Assembly (NCBI GenBank): GCA_022823365.1
Contig: JAJDXG010000002.1
Coordinates: forward strand, 1 to 64,000
Length of the DNA stretch: 64,000 nucleotides
Direction of reading: 5' to 3'
Source: Gemmatimonadota bacterium
GTDB lineage: Bacteria; Gemmatimonadota; Gemmatimonadetes; Longimicrobiales; Gaopeijiaceae
Positions 44,903 to 55,297 of the stretch are shown here, piece by piece; within the stretch, counting starts at the first letter, position 1, and each line of letters opens with the position of its first letter. The translations under genes were made by a program, and so were the position numbers. The notes beneath the pieces are model-generated. The model searched no databases. It had not been told where the DNA came from and saw nothing but the letters and a program-made list of their open reading frames with translations.

Positions 44903-47001
44903 GCTTCTCAAGGCTCGACTCCCCTGTCCAGTACCTCAAGGGCGTCGGTCCCCGGCGAGCGGAGAATCTTGCAGGACTGGGCATCCGCAAGGCACGCGAC
45001 CTGCTCTATCACGTGCCCCGCCGCTATGAGGACGCCTCCACCGTTCAGCCGGTGGCCGGGCTCGAAGTGGGGGACGCCGCCGTCGTCGTCGGGCGGGTGC
45101 GCAGCTCCGGGGTCATCCCCACGCGCAAGGGCCTGCGCATCTTTCAGGCCGTGATCGAGGACGAGACCGGCCACATCACCTGTGCCTGGCCGGGACAGCC
45201 GTGGCTCGACCGCAGGATCCGCAAGGGGGACCTCCTGCTCGCCGCCGGAACCGTGCGCTTCTTTCACGGCCGCCAGATCCAGCCCCGCGAGTTCGCCATT
45301 CTCGAATCCGGGCGCGCCCGCGGCGGCGCCTCCGAAGCGGACGATGCCGGAGCCCGCGGCACCATCTTCGTGGTCTATCCGGCGTCCGAGGCCGTACCGC
45401 AGTGGGTGCTGCGCCAACTGCTCGAGCGCAATCTGTCCACGCTCCTGCGGCAGGTGGAGGAAGAGGAATACCTCTCCCGCGGAGAGCGGCGCGAGATCGG
45501 CGTGCCGGGCCTGGCCGAAGCGCTCTCCAGCCTGCATGCGCCGAAGAGCCTCGACGCCGCCGAGCGGGGCCGAAGGCGTCTCGCCTGGGACGAGCTCTAC
45601 TTCCTGCAGCTCATGCACGCGCACGCCCGCCACCGCAGCACCACCGCCGCCAACGGCATCCGGTTCGACCGCACCAACCGGCTGATCCGTCCCCTGCACG
45701 AGTCGCTCGGGTTTCGCCTGACCGATGCCCAGGCGCGGGTGCTGCGCGAGATCTACGCGGACATGACCACGGACCGCCGCATGAACCGCATGCTGCAGGG
45801 GGATGTGGGGGCGGGGAAGACCATCGTCGCCGTCTTTGCCATGATGCTTGCGGTGGAGGGCGGGTACCAGGCCGCCCTCATGGCGCCCACCGAACTGCTC
45901 GCCGAACAGCACGCCCGCAGCCTGGAGCACCTGCTCGGCCCACTCGGGGTCGAGACCCTGCTGCTCACCGGGCGCACCGATGCCCGCGAGCGCGGCCGCG
46001 TGCTCGCCGCCCTGGCCGACGGCAGCGGCCTTGTGGTGACCGGCACCCATGCGCTCATCCAGGAGACGGTGGAGTTCGTGCGCCTGGGACTCGTAGTGGT
46101 GGACGAACAGCACCGTTTCGGGGTGCGTCAGCGGATGGTCCTGGGCCAGCGCGACCCTGCCCCCGACACCCTCATCATGTCGGCGACGCCGATCCCGCGC
46201 TCGCTGGCGCTCGCCCTCTACGGCGACCTCGACCTGAGCGTGCTGGACGAGTTGCCTCCCGGGCGCAAACCGGTGGCAACGCGCTGGCTGCGGCCTTCCC
46301 GCCGCGCGGAAGCGTACCGGCTGGTCCGGGACGAGCTGGCGCGGGGGCGGCAGGTTTACGTCATCTATCCCCTGGTGGGCGAGTCCGACAAGCTCGAGCT
46401 GCGCTCGGCCACCGAGGAGTGGGAACGCCTGCGCGCGGAGGAGTTTGCGGACTTCCGGGTCGGCCTCCTGCACGGCCAGCTTCCCGGCGAGCAGAGGGAT
46501 GCGGTAATGCGCGCCTTCCTGGCCGGGGACCTGGACGTGCTGGTGGCCACCTCGGTCGTGGAGGTGGGCATCGACGTGTCCAACGCCACCGTCATGCTCA
46601 TCGAGCACGCCGAGCGCTTCGGCCTCTCGCAGCTGCACCAGCTCCGCGGCCGGGTCGGGCGCGGGGCCGACCGCAGCTACTGCGTCGCCATCGCCGACGC
46701 GGAGGAAGCCGCCGCCGAGCGCCTGAGGGTCTTCCGGAGCACGCACGACGGCTTTGCGATCGCGCGGGCCGATCTGGCCATGCGCGGGGAAGGGGACTTC
46801 TTCGGCTCCCAGCAGCACGGGCAGCCCGTTCTGCGGTTCGCCGACCTCACGCTCGACCAGGACCTCATGCGCACCGCCCGAGCACACGCCCGCGCGACCA
46901 TCGACCGCGACCCGGACCTGCTCACCCCCGGGAACGCGATGCGGCGTCAGCTGCTGACCGGCCGGTTCGGCGACCGCCTGCAGCTTCGTTCGGTGGGGTA
47001 G
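44899..47001 (+). CDS. recG: ATP-dependent DNA helicase RecG
   Basis: 700 residues. The N-terminal wedge/OB domain (YLKGVGPRRAENLAGLGI, then VGRVRSSGVIPTRKGL) is followed by the helicase core: Walker A GDVGAGKT (about 301-308), DEQH box (402-405), MSATPIPRSLALAL and the C-terminal HQLRGRVGRGADRS. RecG remodels stalled replication forks and Holliday junctions. It is a little shorter than RecG of many phyla (about 690-830). It ends the long dcw-to-recG operon. Confidence 0.96.
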   Translation: MSFSRLDSPVQYLKGVGPRRAENLAGLGIRKARDLLYHVPRRYEDASTVQPVAGLEVGDAAVVVGRVRSSGVIPTRKGLRIFQAVIEDETGHITCAWPGQPWLDRRIRKGDLLLAAGTVRFFHGRQIQPREFAILESGRARGGASEADDAGARGTIFVVYPASEAVPQWVLRQLLERNLSTLLRQVEEEEYLSRGERREIGVPGLAEALSSLHAPKSLDAAERGRRRLAWDELYFLQLMHAHARHRSTTAANGIRFDRTNRLIRPLHESLGFRLTDAQARVLREIYADMTTDRRMNRMLQGDVGAGKTIVAVFAMMLAVEGGYQAALMAPTELLAEQHARSLEHLLGPLGVETLLLTGRTDARERGRVLAALADGSGLVVTGTHALIQETVEFVRLGLVVVDEQHRFGVRQRMVLGQRDPAPDTLIMSATPIPRSLALALYGDLDLSVLDELPPGRKPVATRWLRPSRRAEAYRLVRDELARGRQVYVIYPLVGESDKLELRSATEEWERLRAEEFADFRVGLLHGQLPGEQRDAVMRAFLAGDLDVLVATSVVEVGIDVSNATVMLIEHAERFGLSQLHQLRGRVGRGADRSYCVAIADAEEAAAERLRVFRSTHDGFAIARADLAMRGEGDFFGSQQHGQPVLRFADLTLDQDLMRTARAHARATIDRDPDLLTPGNAMRRQLLTGRFGDRLQLRSVG

Positions 47002-47020
47002 CGCCGGCACGTGGTTGGAC

Positions 47021-47049
47021 TTGACGCACCCGCCGTGGCAGACTAGCTA
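47021..47049 (+). promoter_or_regulatory. Probable promoter of asnS
   Basis: TTGACG (47021-47026) and TAGCTA (47044-47049) are separated by 17 bp in the 105-bp gap after recG. Transcription would start near 47056, about 50 nt before the asnS ATG. Confidence 0.5.
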
Positions 47050-47106
47050 CCGACGGTTCGCGTCCGGGGACCGTCCATCTCCAGCCGATCCCACCAGGAG
47101 ACCGCC

Positions 47107-48405
<1,299 letters not shown>

Positions 48406-48450
48406 CGGCCGGTTCCGCCCCGCCCGCGAGCGAGAGGGGCCCGCCGCGCG

Positions 48451-49269
48451 TCAGCCGCCTGCCGTCTCCTCCGCGGCCCGCGCCTCCGCCTTCACCGCGT
48501 CCCAGAGCGCGTCCAGTTCTTCCAGCGACATCTCCGCCACCCGCCTGCCGCCATCGCGGGCAAGTTCCTCCACGCGCCGGAAGCGGGCTTCCACTTTGCG
48601 GTTGGTGCGGGCGAGCGCGTTGGTCGCATGGACGCCGGCGAGGCGGGCGAGGTTGACCGCCGTGAACAGGAGATCGCCGGCCTCGTCCATCACCTCCCGC
48701 GGATCTCCCCGGTCGAGCGCCGCCCGAATCTCCTCGAGTTCCTCGGCCACCTTGAGGCGGGCTCCCTCGGCATCATCCCAGTCGAACCCGACGCCGCTCA
48801 GCTTCTCTTGAATTCGATGTGCGCGCACGAGCGGTTCCAACCCGCCGGGAAGCCCTGAGAGCACGCTCTCGTCGTCGGAGAGCTCCCTTGCCTTGAGCGC
48901 CTCCCAATCCTCCCGCTCGCCCTCGCCGAAGAGGTGGGGATGCCGACGCTTCATCTTCGTCTCCAGCCGATCCACCACCGAATCCCGGTCGAAGGCCCCC
49001 GCCTCCTCGGCCAGCACGATCTGGAAGGCCACGTTGAGCAGCAGATCGCCGAGTTCTCCCTCCAGTTCGCGGGCATCCCCGGAGCGAATCGCATCCACAA
49101 CTTCCCGGCTCTCCTCGATGAGGTAGGGGATGAGCGACTCCGCGGTCTGCGCCCGGTCCCAGGGACAGTTTGCGCGCAGGAACTCGACGATGGCGAGCGC
49201 GCGGTCGAGGACGCCCTCCGCAGGGGCGATGCCGTCGGATGCGGTGGTGCTGTGTTCGCCTGGTTTCAC
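48451..49269 (-). CDS. mazG: Nucleoside triphosphate pyrophosphohydrolase MazG
   Basis: 272 residues with two tandem MazG all-alpha domains. The first has CPWDRAQTAESLIPYLIEES, EESRE (52-56), ELGDLLLN (72-79) and RRHPHLFGEGE. The second repeats the EELEE (about 177) and DEAGDLLF pattern. It hydrolyses NTPs and dNTPs to monophosphates, probably for nucleotide-pool cleaning or (p)ppGpp control. It is transcribed on the opposite strand to its neighbours, convergent with asnS and divergent from alr, with 140 bp to the alr start. Confidence 0.94.
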   Translation of the reverse strand: MKPGEHSTTASDGIAPAEGVLDRALAIVEFLRANCPWDRAQTAESLIPYLIEESREVVDAIRSGDARELEGELGDLLLNVAFQIVLAEEAGAFDRDSVVDRLETKMKRRHPHLFGEGEREDWEALKARELSDDESVLSGLPGGLEPLVRAHRIQEKLSGVGFDWDDAEGARLKVAEELEEIRAALDRGDPREVMDEAGDLLFTAVNLARLAGVHATNALARTNRKVEARFRRVEELARDGGRRVAEMSLEELDALWDAVKAEARAAEETAGG

Positions 49270-49409
49270 GATATCGGGCAGTGGTGGTTCAGGGATGGGA
49301 TGCCAGCCGCGAGTAGTATTCCGGACCCTCGGAGAGAAGTCCAGCCGCCCGCGTTCGCTCGAGTGTCGAATGGTTGCTCCCGAGCCCCGGCGTCGGCACC
49401 TTCCTGCCC

Positions 49410-50531
49410 ATGGTCAGGCCCGATGATCCCCGGGCGCGCGCCTGGGTTGAGGTCGATGCCGCGGCGCTGCGCGCAAACCTGGCGCACATCCGCGAAGCCG
49501 CCGGCGACTCCGCCGCAGTCATCCCGATGGTGAAGGCGAACGCGTACGGCCTGGGCGTGCGCGAGGCGGTAGCGGTCCTGGAGACCGATGAGCCCGGCGG
49601 CTACGGGGTAGCGACGGTGGAGGAGGGGCTGGAGGTGCGGGCGCTCGGGGTGGGGCGCCCGGTGCTGGTGATGACCCCGCCCCCCGCTTCCTCCCTCCCC
49701 GCGGCCGTGGACGCGGGCCTGACCCTGTGTTTCTCCGATCTGGAGAACCTGCGCGCCTTGGCCGGGGAGGCCGCCCGCCGCGGACGCGGCGTCACCTTTC
49801 ACATGGAAGTGGACACCGGGATGGGCAGGGCCGGCCTCGACTGGCGCTCGGCGCCGTCCTGGGGGAGGGAAGTGGCGGCGCTGGCCGCCCGCCCGCTCCG
49901 CTGGGGCGGATGCTACACCCACTTCCACTCGGCCGACGAGGCCGCCGGCACCATCGACCGGCAGTGGGCGCGCCTGCAGGAGGCCGTCGGCCACCTGTCC
50001 CTGCCCGCGGACGCCTGGGTTCACGCCTGCAACTCCGCCGCCGTCCTGCGCCGCCCGCAGTACGCGGCCAGCGCGGTACGCCCCGGCATCTTCCTGTACG
50101 GCGGAGCATCCGCTCCCGACCTGCCGCGACCCGCCCCGGTGGCGGCCGTGCGCGCCCGCATCACCCTGGTGCGCGATGTCCCCGCGGGCAGCTCGGTGGG
50201 CTACGGCGCCACCCACGTCGCCCGCGGGCGCGAGCGATGGGCCACGGTCGCGATCGGGTACGGCGACGGCCTGCCGCGCGCGCTGGGCAACCGCGGGCAC
50301 GCCCTGGTGCGCGGGCGGCGGGTTCCGCTGGTCGGAAGGATCTCCATGGACGTGACGGTGGTAGAGATCTCGCGCGTCCCCGCCGCGCGCCCCGGCGATA
50401 TCGTTACCTTTATCGGTTCCGACCGGGATGAGGAGATCACGGTCGAGGAGGTGGCGGACCAGGCCGGCACCATCAACTACGAGGTCCTGACCGGTCTGAC
50501 CGGCCGACTTCCGCGGATCTGGCAAGCATGA
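49410..50531 (+). CDS. alr: Alanine racemase
   Basis: 373 residues. The PLP-binding Lys42 is in MVKANAYGLG; the PLP barrel continues through HMEVDTGMGRAGLD, CNSAAVLRRPQYAAS and VRPGIFLYGG. The C-terminal beta domain has the catalytic tyrosine in SVGYGATH and GRISMDVTVV. It makes D-alanine for peptidoglycan. ATG 49410 is chosen over TTG 49374 because it directly precedes the conserved AWVEVDAAALRANL. The stop overlaps the following ATG. Confidence 0.95.
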   Translation: MVRPDDPRARAWVEVDAAALRANLAHIREAAGDSAAVIPMVKANAYGLGVREAVAVLETDEPGGYGVATVEEGLEVRALGVGRPVLVMTPPPASSLPAAVDAGLTLCFSDLENLRALAGEAARRGRGVTFHMEVDTGMGRAGLDWRSAPSWGREVAALAARPLRWGGCYTHFHSADEAAGTIDRQWARLQEAVGHLSLPADAWVHACNSAAVLRRPQYAASAVRPGIFLYGGASAPDLPRPAPVAAVRARITLVRDVPAGSSVGYGATHVARGRERWATVAIGYGDGLPRALGNRGHALVRGRRVPLVGRISMDVTVVEISRVPAARPGDIVTFIGSDRDEEITVEEVADQAGTINYEVLTGLTGRLPRIWQA

Positions 50532-52204
50532 CGGACGCTTTCGAGCGACTTCTGAACCATGCGCGCGCCGCACGCGAGCGCGCCTACGCTCCCTATTCCG
50601 GGTTCCAGGTGGGCGCGGCGCTGGAGACGGCGGATGGCGCCGTGTTCTCGGGATGCAACGTGGAGAACGCCTCCTACGGCCTCACCCTGTGCGCCGAGCG
50701 CTCGGCTTTGGCCGCCGCCGTGGCCAGCGGTCACCGGTCGTTTACCCGCATTGTCGTCAGCACCTCCGCCGGACCGCCCGCGTCACCCTGCGGACTGTGC
50801 CGTCAGGCCCTCGCCGAGTTCGCGCCCGGGCTCTCCGTCCGCTCGGAGTCACCCGAGGGAACCGCCGACTGGAGTCTGGCGACGCTGTTGCCCGCGCCCT
50901 TCCGGCTGAACCGAGCAGCCCGCGCGTTCGCCGCGGTGGCCGTGCTCCTGGCCGGCGCCTGCGGGTACGAGACGCCCACCGCGGTGGACGAGCTGACGTT
51001 CCCCGTCACCGTGGTGACTTCGGAGGTCCATCTTTCCCACGACCAGTTCGCCCGCGGCGTTCAGGTGTTCGGTGGCTTCGGCCGCGCTTCGGACGTGGCC
51101 GTTCCCCTGGTCGCCACCGAGTTCGGCGAAGACGGCCTGGAGGCGCGCACGCTGGTGCGATTCGGTCCCATCCCGCGCTCCGCCAGCATTCGCGACACCG
51201 CCGGCACCACGGTCACCGACCCGGACCTCACGCTGGTCGGCGGGCGTGCGGTCCTCCGCTTCGATACCCTGGCGGCCCCCTCCGGACCGGTGACCTTGTC
51301 CGCATCGCTCATCAGCGAGCGCTGGCATCCGCCCTCCGCCACCTTCGTCCACGCCGTGGACACTCTCGGGGAACAGGTCGCCTGGGCTGACCCCGGCGGC
51401 GGCGACGCCACGCCGATCGCGACGGCGGTGTGGGATCCGGCGGAATCCGACTCCGCCTTCTTCGCCATCGACACCCTCGTCATCAAGGCGTGGGACACCG
51501 AAGACGAAGCCCGCGGCATGCTGGTGCGGATGGTCACACCCGGCGAGCGCGTGAAGGTGCGTACGGCCAATCTGGTCATGGACGCGCTGCCGTCGATCCG
51601 ATCGGACACGATGGTCACCACCGACACCTACTCCGAACACCTGACCTTCATCTACGACCCGGTTCCCTCCCTGCCCGAGGGGGTGCTCCAGATCGGCGGT
51701 GCCCCCGCCTGGCGCACCGTCTTCGAAGTGCAGCTGCCGGCTTCGTTTCCCATTCGCGGCGAGACCTGCCCTTCGGGCGAGTGTACCCTTCCGCTCACCG
51801 CCGACGGCATCACGCAGGCGGCGCTGGTCCTGACCCCGGAAGCCACCGACCCGGCGCTGCGCCCCACCGACACGCTATTCGTCGACGCCCGCCCGATTCC
51901 CTCGCCCGAGTTCCTGCCGCGCGCGCCTCTGGGCAACTCGATCCAGATTCCGGTCCTGCAGGTTCCTCCGGAGATCTTCGCGGGCGATGAGGGGCGCGTG
52001 CTGGAGATACCGATCACCGGCTTCGTCAGGGACCTGGCACGGGGTGTCACCGAAGACAGCGTTCCGGCGCCCAACACCCTGGCGCTGCTGGCTGCCATCG
52101 AACCCCAGAGCTTCGAGCTGATGCGCTTCCTGGGACCCGACTCGAGTTCGCCGCCGCTGCTTCGCATCCTCGTGAGCCAGCTCTCCGGGATGAGCATGAG
52201 ATGA
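50528..52204 (+). CDS. Cytidine deaminase fused in frame to a lipoprotein-type surface protein
   Basis: 558 codons without a stop between two unlike halves. Residues 1-125 are a complete homotetrameric-type cytidine deaminase: Cys55, Glu57 (CAERSA), Cys88 and Cys91 (PCGLC), ending at LATLLPAPF, the usual Cdd terminus. Directly after comes RLNRAARAFAAVAVLLAGAC, a lipoprotein signal peptide with lipobox Cys145, then about 410 residues of extracytoplasmic beta-rich protein. A TTG codon at 50888 lies in frame just before this signal and could start the lipoprotein alone. Either two genes lost their stop codon, or a nested start makes two proteins. An outer-membrane protein gene overlaps the end. 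Confidence 0.88.
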   Translation: MTDAFERLLNHARAARERAYAPYSGFQVGAALETADGAVFSGCNVENASYGLTLCAERSALAAAVASGHRSFTRIVVSTSAGPPASPCGLCRQALAEFAPGLSVRSESPEGTADWSLATLLPAPFRLNRAARAFAAVAVLLAGACGYETPTAVDELTFPVTVVTSEVHLSHDQFARGVQVFGGFGRASDVAVPLVATEFGEDGLEARTLVRFGPIPRSASIRDTAGTTVTDPDLTLVGGRAVLRFDTLAAPSGPVTLSASLISERWHPPSATFVHAVDTLGEQVAWADPGGGDATPIATAVWDPAESDSAFFAIDTLVIKAWDTEDEARGMLVRMVTPGERVKVRTANLVMDALPSIRSDTMVTTDTYSEHLTFIYDPVPSLPEGVLQIGGAPAWRTVFEVQLPASFPIRGETCPSGECTLPLTADGITQAALVLTPEATDPALRPTDTLFVDARPIPSPEFLPRAPLGNSIQIPVLQVPPEIFAGDEGRVLEIPITGFVRDLARGVTEDSVPAPNTLALLAAIEPQSFELMRFLGPDSSSPPLLRILVSQLSGMSMR

Positions 52205-53421
52205 ACGCCCGCGCCCGTCTTCGCGTTGCGGACCGTGTGGCTGCCACGGGCTTCTTCATGGCCGCTGGCCTTGCGCTCCTCGCCTTCGCCGCGGCACGGC
52301 CGCTCGCCGCCCAGTCGCTCATCGGCAGCCAGGGTCTGGGCATTCCTCTGGAGGCGCTCGACGGGCGATCGCGCGCGCTCGGGTCGGTCGGAGTCGGCCT
52401 CTTCGGCGGCGCCGTGCTCCCCATGGATCCGGCCCGCGCCAGCCGGATCACCGTCCCCAGCATCTCGGTGACCATCCAGCCCAGCCGCGGCGCGGCGGCC
52501 ATCGGCGACCAGAGCGTCCCGATCGAAGGCACGCGCTTTCCCCTGCTGGCGTTGTCCTATCCGGTGCGGAACTACGGGGTCGCCACCCTGTCCTACGGGG
52601 GCCTCCTGGAACAGAACTGGAAGGCCGAACGGACCCTTCGCGTCGCCCGCGAGCACGACTCGATCGATGTCGCCGACACCTACGAGTCCGATGGCAGCGT
52701 GGGCGCGGCCCGCATCGGCTTTGCCCGCGCCCTTTCCGGAGGTTTTTCCGTCGCGGCCACCCTCGGCTTCCACACCGGGACCCAGGTGCGGAGCTTTTCG
52801 CGCGCCATCGGCGTCGTCGAGGGCGAGGAAGAGGAGACCGGCGACCGTTTTCGCGAGCGCGGCCGCTGGGAGATGACGGGCACAACCTTCGGGCTCGGAG
52901 CCATGTGGGATTTCCGGGACTTCCTGCGCGTCTCCGGCAGCCTGACCTGGTCCGGCGACCTGCGGGCGACGCCCGTGGGCCAGACCGAGGGCGGGGAAGC
53001 CCGCTTCGAGCTGCCCACGGAATTCCGCATCGGGGCCAGCGCGATGCTCACGCCGGTGGTGGCCGCCACCCTCGGTTTCGGGCGCTCCAACTGGAAGCCG
53101 GCGGAGTCGGGTGCGGGCGCGGCTGCGCGCGGCGCGGTCACCACCTTCGGAGGCGGGCTGGAGTGGTCGGGGATGGGCCTGTTCGGCCGCAGCTTTCCCG
53201 TGCGAGTCGGCTACCGCAAGGCCGGCCTGCCCTTCTCCATCGACGCCTCGACCCCGACCGAGAGCGGCTTCGCCGCCGGCTTCGGCTGGAACCTCCTCGA
53301 GACCGAAAACCTCGTCATCGCCGCCTTCGACTTCTCGTACGAGAGGGGCACCCGCGCCACGGACTCGATCTCGGAGTCGTTCTCGCGATACACATTCTCC
53401 TTCCGGGCATCGAGCTTCTAG
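52201..53421 (+). CDS. Outer-membrane beta-barrel protein
   Basis: 406 residues. A signal peptide (about 1-35, ending ARPLAAQS) is followed by alternating amphipathic strands rich in Gly and aromatic residues, ending with a C-terminal phenylalanine (YTFSFRASSF), a mark of outer-membrane insertion. The size, and the GFAAGFGWNLLETENLVIAA and SARYSFS-type strands, resemble OmpP1/FadL-like barrels, but I cannot place it in a named family. The ATG overlaps the stop of the deaminase-lipoprotein gene, so the lipoprotein and this barrel are co-expressed and may form a pair. Confidence 0.8.
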   Translation: MNARARLRVADRVAATGFFMAAGLALLAFAAARPLAAQSLIGSQGLGIPLEALDGRSRALGSVGVGLFGGAVLPMDPARASRITVPSISVTIQPSRGAAAIGDQSVPIEGTRFPLLALSYPVRNYGVATLSYGGLLEQNWKAERTLRVAREHDSIDVADTYESDGSVGAARIGFARALSGGFSVAATLGFHTGTQVRSFSRAIGVVEGEEEETGDRFRERGRWEMTGTTFGLGAMWDFRDFLRVSGSLTWSGDLRATPVGQTEGGEARFELPTEFRIGASAMLTPVVAATLGFGRSNWKPAESGAGAAARGAVTTFGGGLEWSGMGLFGRSFPVRVGYRKAGLPFSIDASTPTESGFAAGFGWNLLETENLVIAAFDFSYERGTRATDSISESFSRYTFSFRASSF

Positions 53422-54854
53422 TGGGTGCCGGGGCCGCGACCGCCGCCGCGACAGGATCCGGTACCACCGTCCGGCTGCCCTTGGCGTCCGCCGAGCATGA
53501 ACGCGCCCCCGCTCCATCCCCCAGGCGCGTATACATCGAGACCTACGGCTGCCAGATGAACATCAGCGACGGTGAGCTGATGGCCGGCATCCTCGAGCGG
53601 CGGGGCTACGCGGTGGCCGAGACGCCGGGGCAGGCCGACGTGGTTCTGGTGAACACATGCGCCATCCGTGAACACGCGGAGCGGCGCGTCCTCGGCCGGG
53701 TATCGCAGCTGAACGGCCTGAAGCGCGATAACCCCGATCTCGTGATCGGCGTCACCGGCTGCATGGCCCAGCGCATGGGCGACACGCTTCTGGAACGGGC
53801 CCCCTACGTCGACCTGGTGATGGGCCCCGACGGATACCGCGAGCTTCCCGAGCGGCTCGACGCGCTCGCCGAGCCCGGGCGGCGCCTCTCGGTCCTCTCC
53901 CTGGACCCGGCGGAGAACTACGAAGGCCTCGAGCAGCGCCGCACGTCGCGCATCTCGGCGTGGGTTCCGATCCAGCGCGGGTGCGATCACCGCTGCACCT
54001 TCTGCATCGTTCCCTACGTCCGCGGCCCCGAGAAGAACCGCCGGCCCGAGGAGGTCCTGGCGGAGATCCGGGGCATCGCCGCCGGCGGCGTCACCGAGGT
54101 CACCCTGCTGGGACAGACAGTGAACTCCTACGCCCGGGGGGACTGGAACTTCGCCCGACTGCTCGCGGGCGTTGCCTGCATCCCCGGCATCCGGCGCGTG
54201 CGCTTCACCTCGCCGCACCCGAATGACGTCACCCCCGAACTCGTGGCGGTGATGGCCTCCGAGCCCGCCGTGTGCGAGCAGCTGCATCTGCCCGCGCAGT
54301 CCGGCAACAACCGCACCCTGAAGCGCATGCTTCGCCGCTACACGGTGGAGAGCTTCCTCGAGCGGGTGGAGATGGTGCGCGAGGCGATCCCCGACATCGC
54401 CCTGTCCACCGACATCATCTGCGCCTTCCCGGGCGAAACCCGCAGCGACTTCGAGGACACCCTGGATCTGCTGCGCACGGTCCGCTTCGACGACGTCTAC
54501 ACCTATCGCTACTCGCCCCGCGAGGGGACCCCTGCGACCCGCATGCCGGCCCACTGGTTCATCGAGGACGGCGAGGCGGCGGCCCGCCTGCGCGAGCTGA
54601 TCGAGGTGGCGCGTGCGGTCCAGACCGAGATCAACAGATCGGAAGTGGGGCGGGTCGAGGAGGTGCTGGTCGAGAAGGAGGCCCGGGGTCCGGGGCAGAT
54701 GCTGGGCCGCACCCGGCGGGGAAAGGTGGTCGCCTTCTCCGCGCCCACCAGCCTCGAGGGCGCGTACGCCACCGTCGAGCTCACCGGAACCAGCGGGGCC
54801 ACGTTCACGGGCCGCCGGCTGGCGAACGGATCCCAGCCTCCGGAGCCGACTTGA
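53421..54854 (+). CDS. miaB: tRNA-2-methylthio-N6-isopentenyladenosine synthase MiaB
   Basis: 477 residues. The MTTase domain opens VYIETYGCQMNISDGELMAG, with Cys44, Cys80 (VLVNTCAIREHAE) and Cys114 (GVTGCMAQ) for the auxiliary cluster. The radical-SAM cluster is at Cys187, Cys191 and Cys194 (RGCDHRCTFCIVPY). The TRAM domain ends the protein (VEEVLVEKEARG). It adds the methylthio group to i6A37 of tRNAs. The GTG at 53421 shares one base with the previous stop; the first 35 residues are poorly conserved, so a later start is possible. Confidence 0.94.
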   Translation: MGAGAATAAATGSGTTVRLPLASAEHERAPAPSPRRVYIETYGCQMNISDGELMAGILERRGYAVAETPGQADVVLVNTCAIREHAERRVLGRVSQLNGLKRDNPDLVIGVTGCMAQRMGDTLLERAPYVDLVMGPDGYRELPERLDALAEPGRRLSVLSLDPAENYEGLEQRRTSRISAWVPIQRGCDHRCTFCIVPYVRGPEKNRRPEEVLAEIRGIAAGGVTEVTLLGQTVNSYARGDWNFARLLAGVACIPGIRRVRFTSPHPNDVTPELVAVMASEPAVCEQLHLPAQSGNNRTLKRMLRRYTVESFLERVEMVREAIPDIALSTDIICAFPGETRSDFEDTLDLLRTVRFDDVYTYRYSPREGTPATRMPAHWFIEDGEAAARLRELIEVARAVQTEINRSEVGRVEEVLVEKEARGPGQMLGRTRRGKVVAFSAPTSLEGAYATVELTGTSGATFTGRRLANGSQPPEPT

Positions 54855-55171
54855 GCAGATGGCTGGCCCTGACCGGAGTGGCGGCCTTTGTCGGGCTGGT
54901 GATCTGGTTTACCGCGCATAACGGGGACCAGCGCATCACGCTCGACCTGGGGTTCGCCCAGTTCTACCGGTTCCCGGTCACGATGGTGGCTTTCGCGGCG
55001 CTCCTGGTGGGCATGCTGGTGATGCTTCTGGCTGGGCTCCACACCGATCTGCGCGTGCGCAAGATCCTCCGTGACCGGCTCATCGAGGAGGCGCGCGCCG
55101 AGGGCGCTACGGACCTGACCCAGCGCGACCTCTTCGATGCCGAGGACGCGGGGGGCGGCAAGAATACGTAA
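54851..55171 (+). CDS. LapA-family small membrane protein (lipopolysaccharide assembly protein A-like)
   Basis: 106 residues. Two membrane helices (WLALTGVAAFVGLVIWFTA and TMVAFAALLVGMLVMLLAGL) are linked by a short loop with DQRITLDLGFAQF, and followed by a charged cytoplasmic tail. This is the topology of the LapA/DUF1049 family, linked in enterobacteria to LPS assembly. The TTG start at 54851 overlaps the miaB stop (TTGA) and retains the first helix. Confidence 0.75.
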   Translation: MSRWLALTGVAAFVGLVIWFTAHNGDQRITLDLGFAQFYRFPVTMVAFAALLVGMLVMLLAGLHTDLRVRKILRDRLIEEARAEGATDLTQRDLFDAEDAGGGKNT

Positions 55172-55297
55172 ATCGCGCAAGATGTGTAATCTGGCCGAGG
55201 AGGGCAGCCGAACACCTGGATTCCGCCGGTAGCCTGGCTGGCCCTGGCCTTCGGGCTGGGGACGGCGCTGGTTCACCTGCCGGCGTGGCTCACGCCG

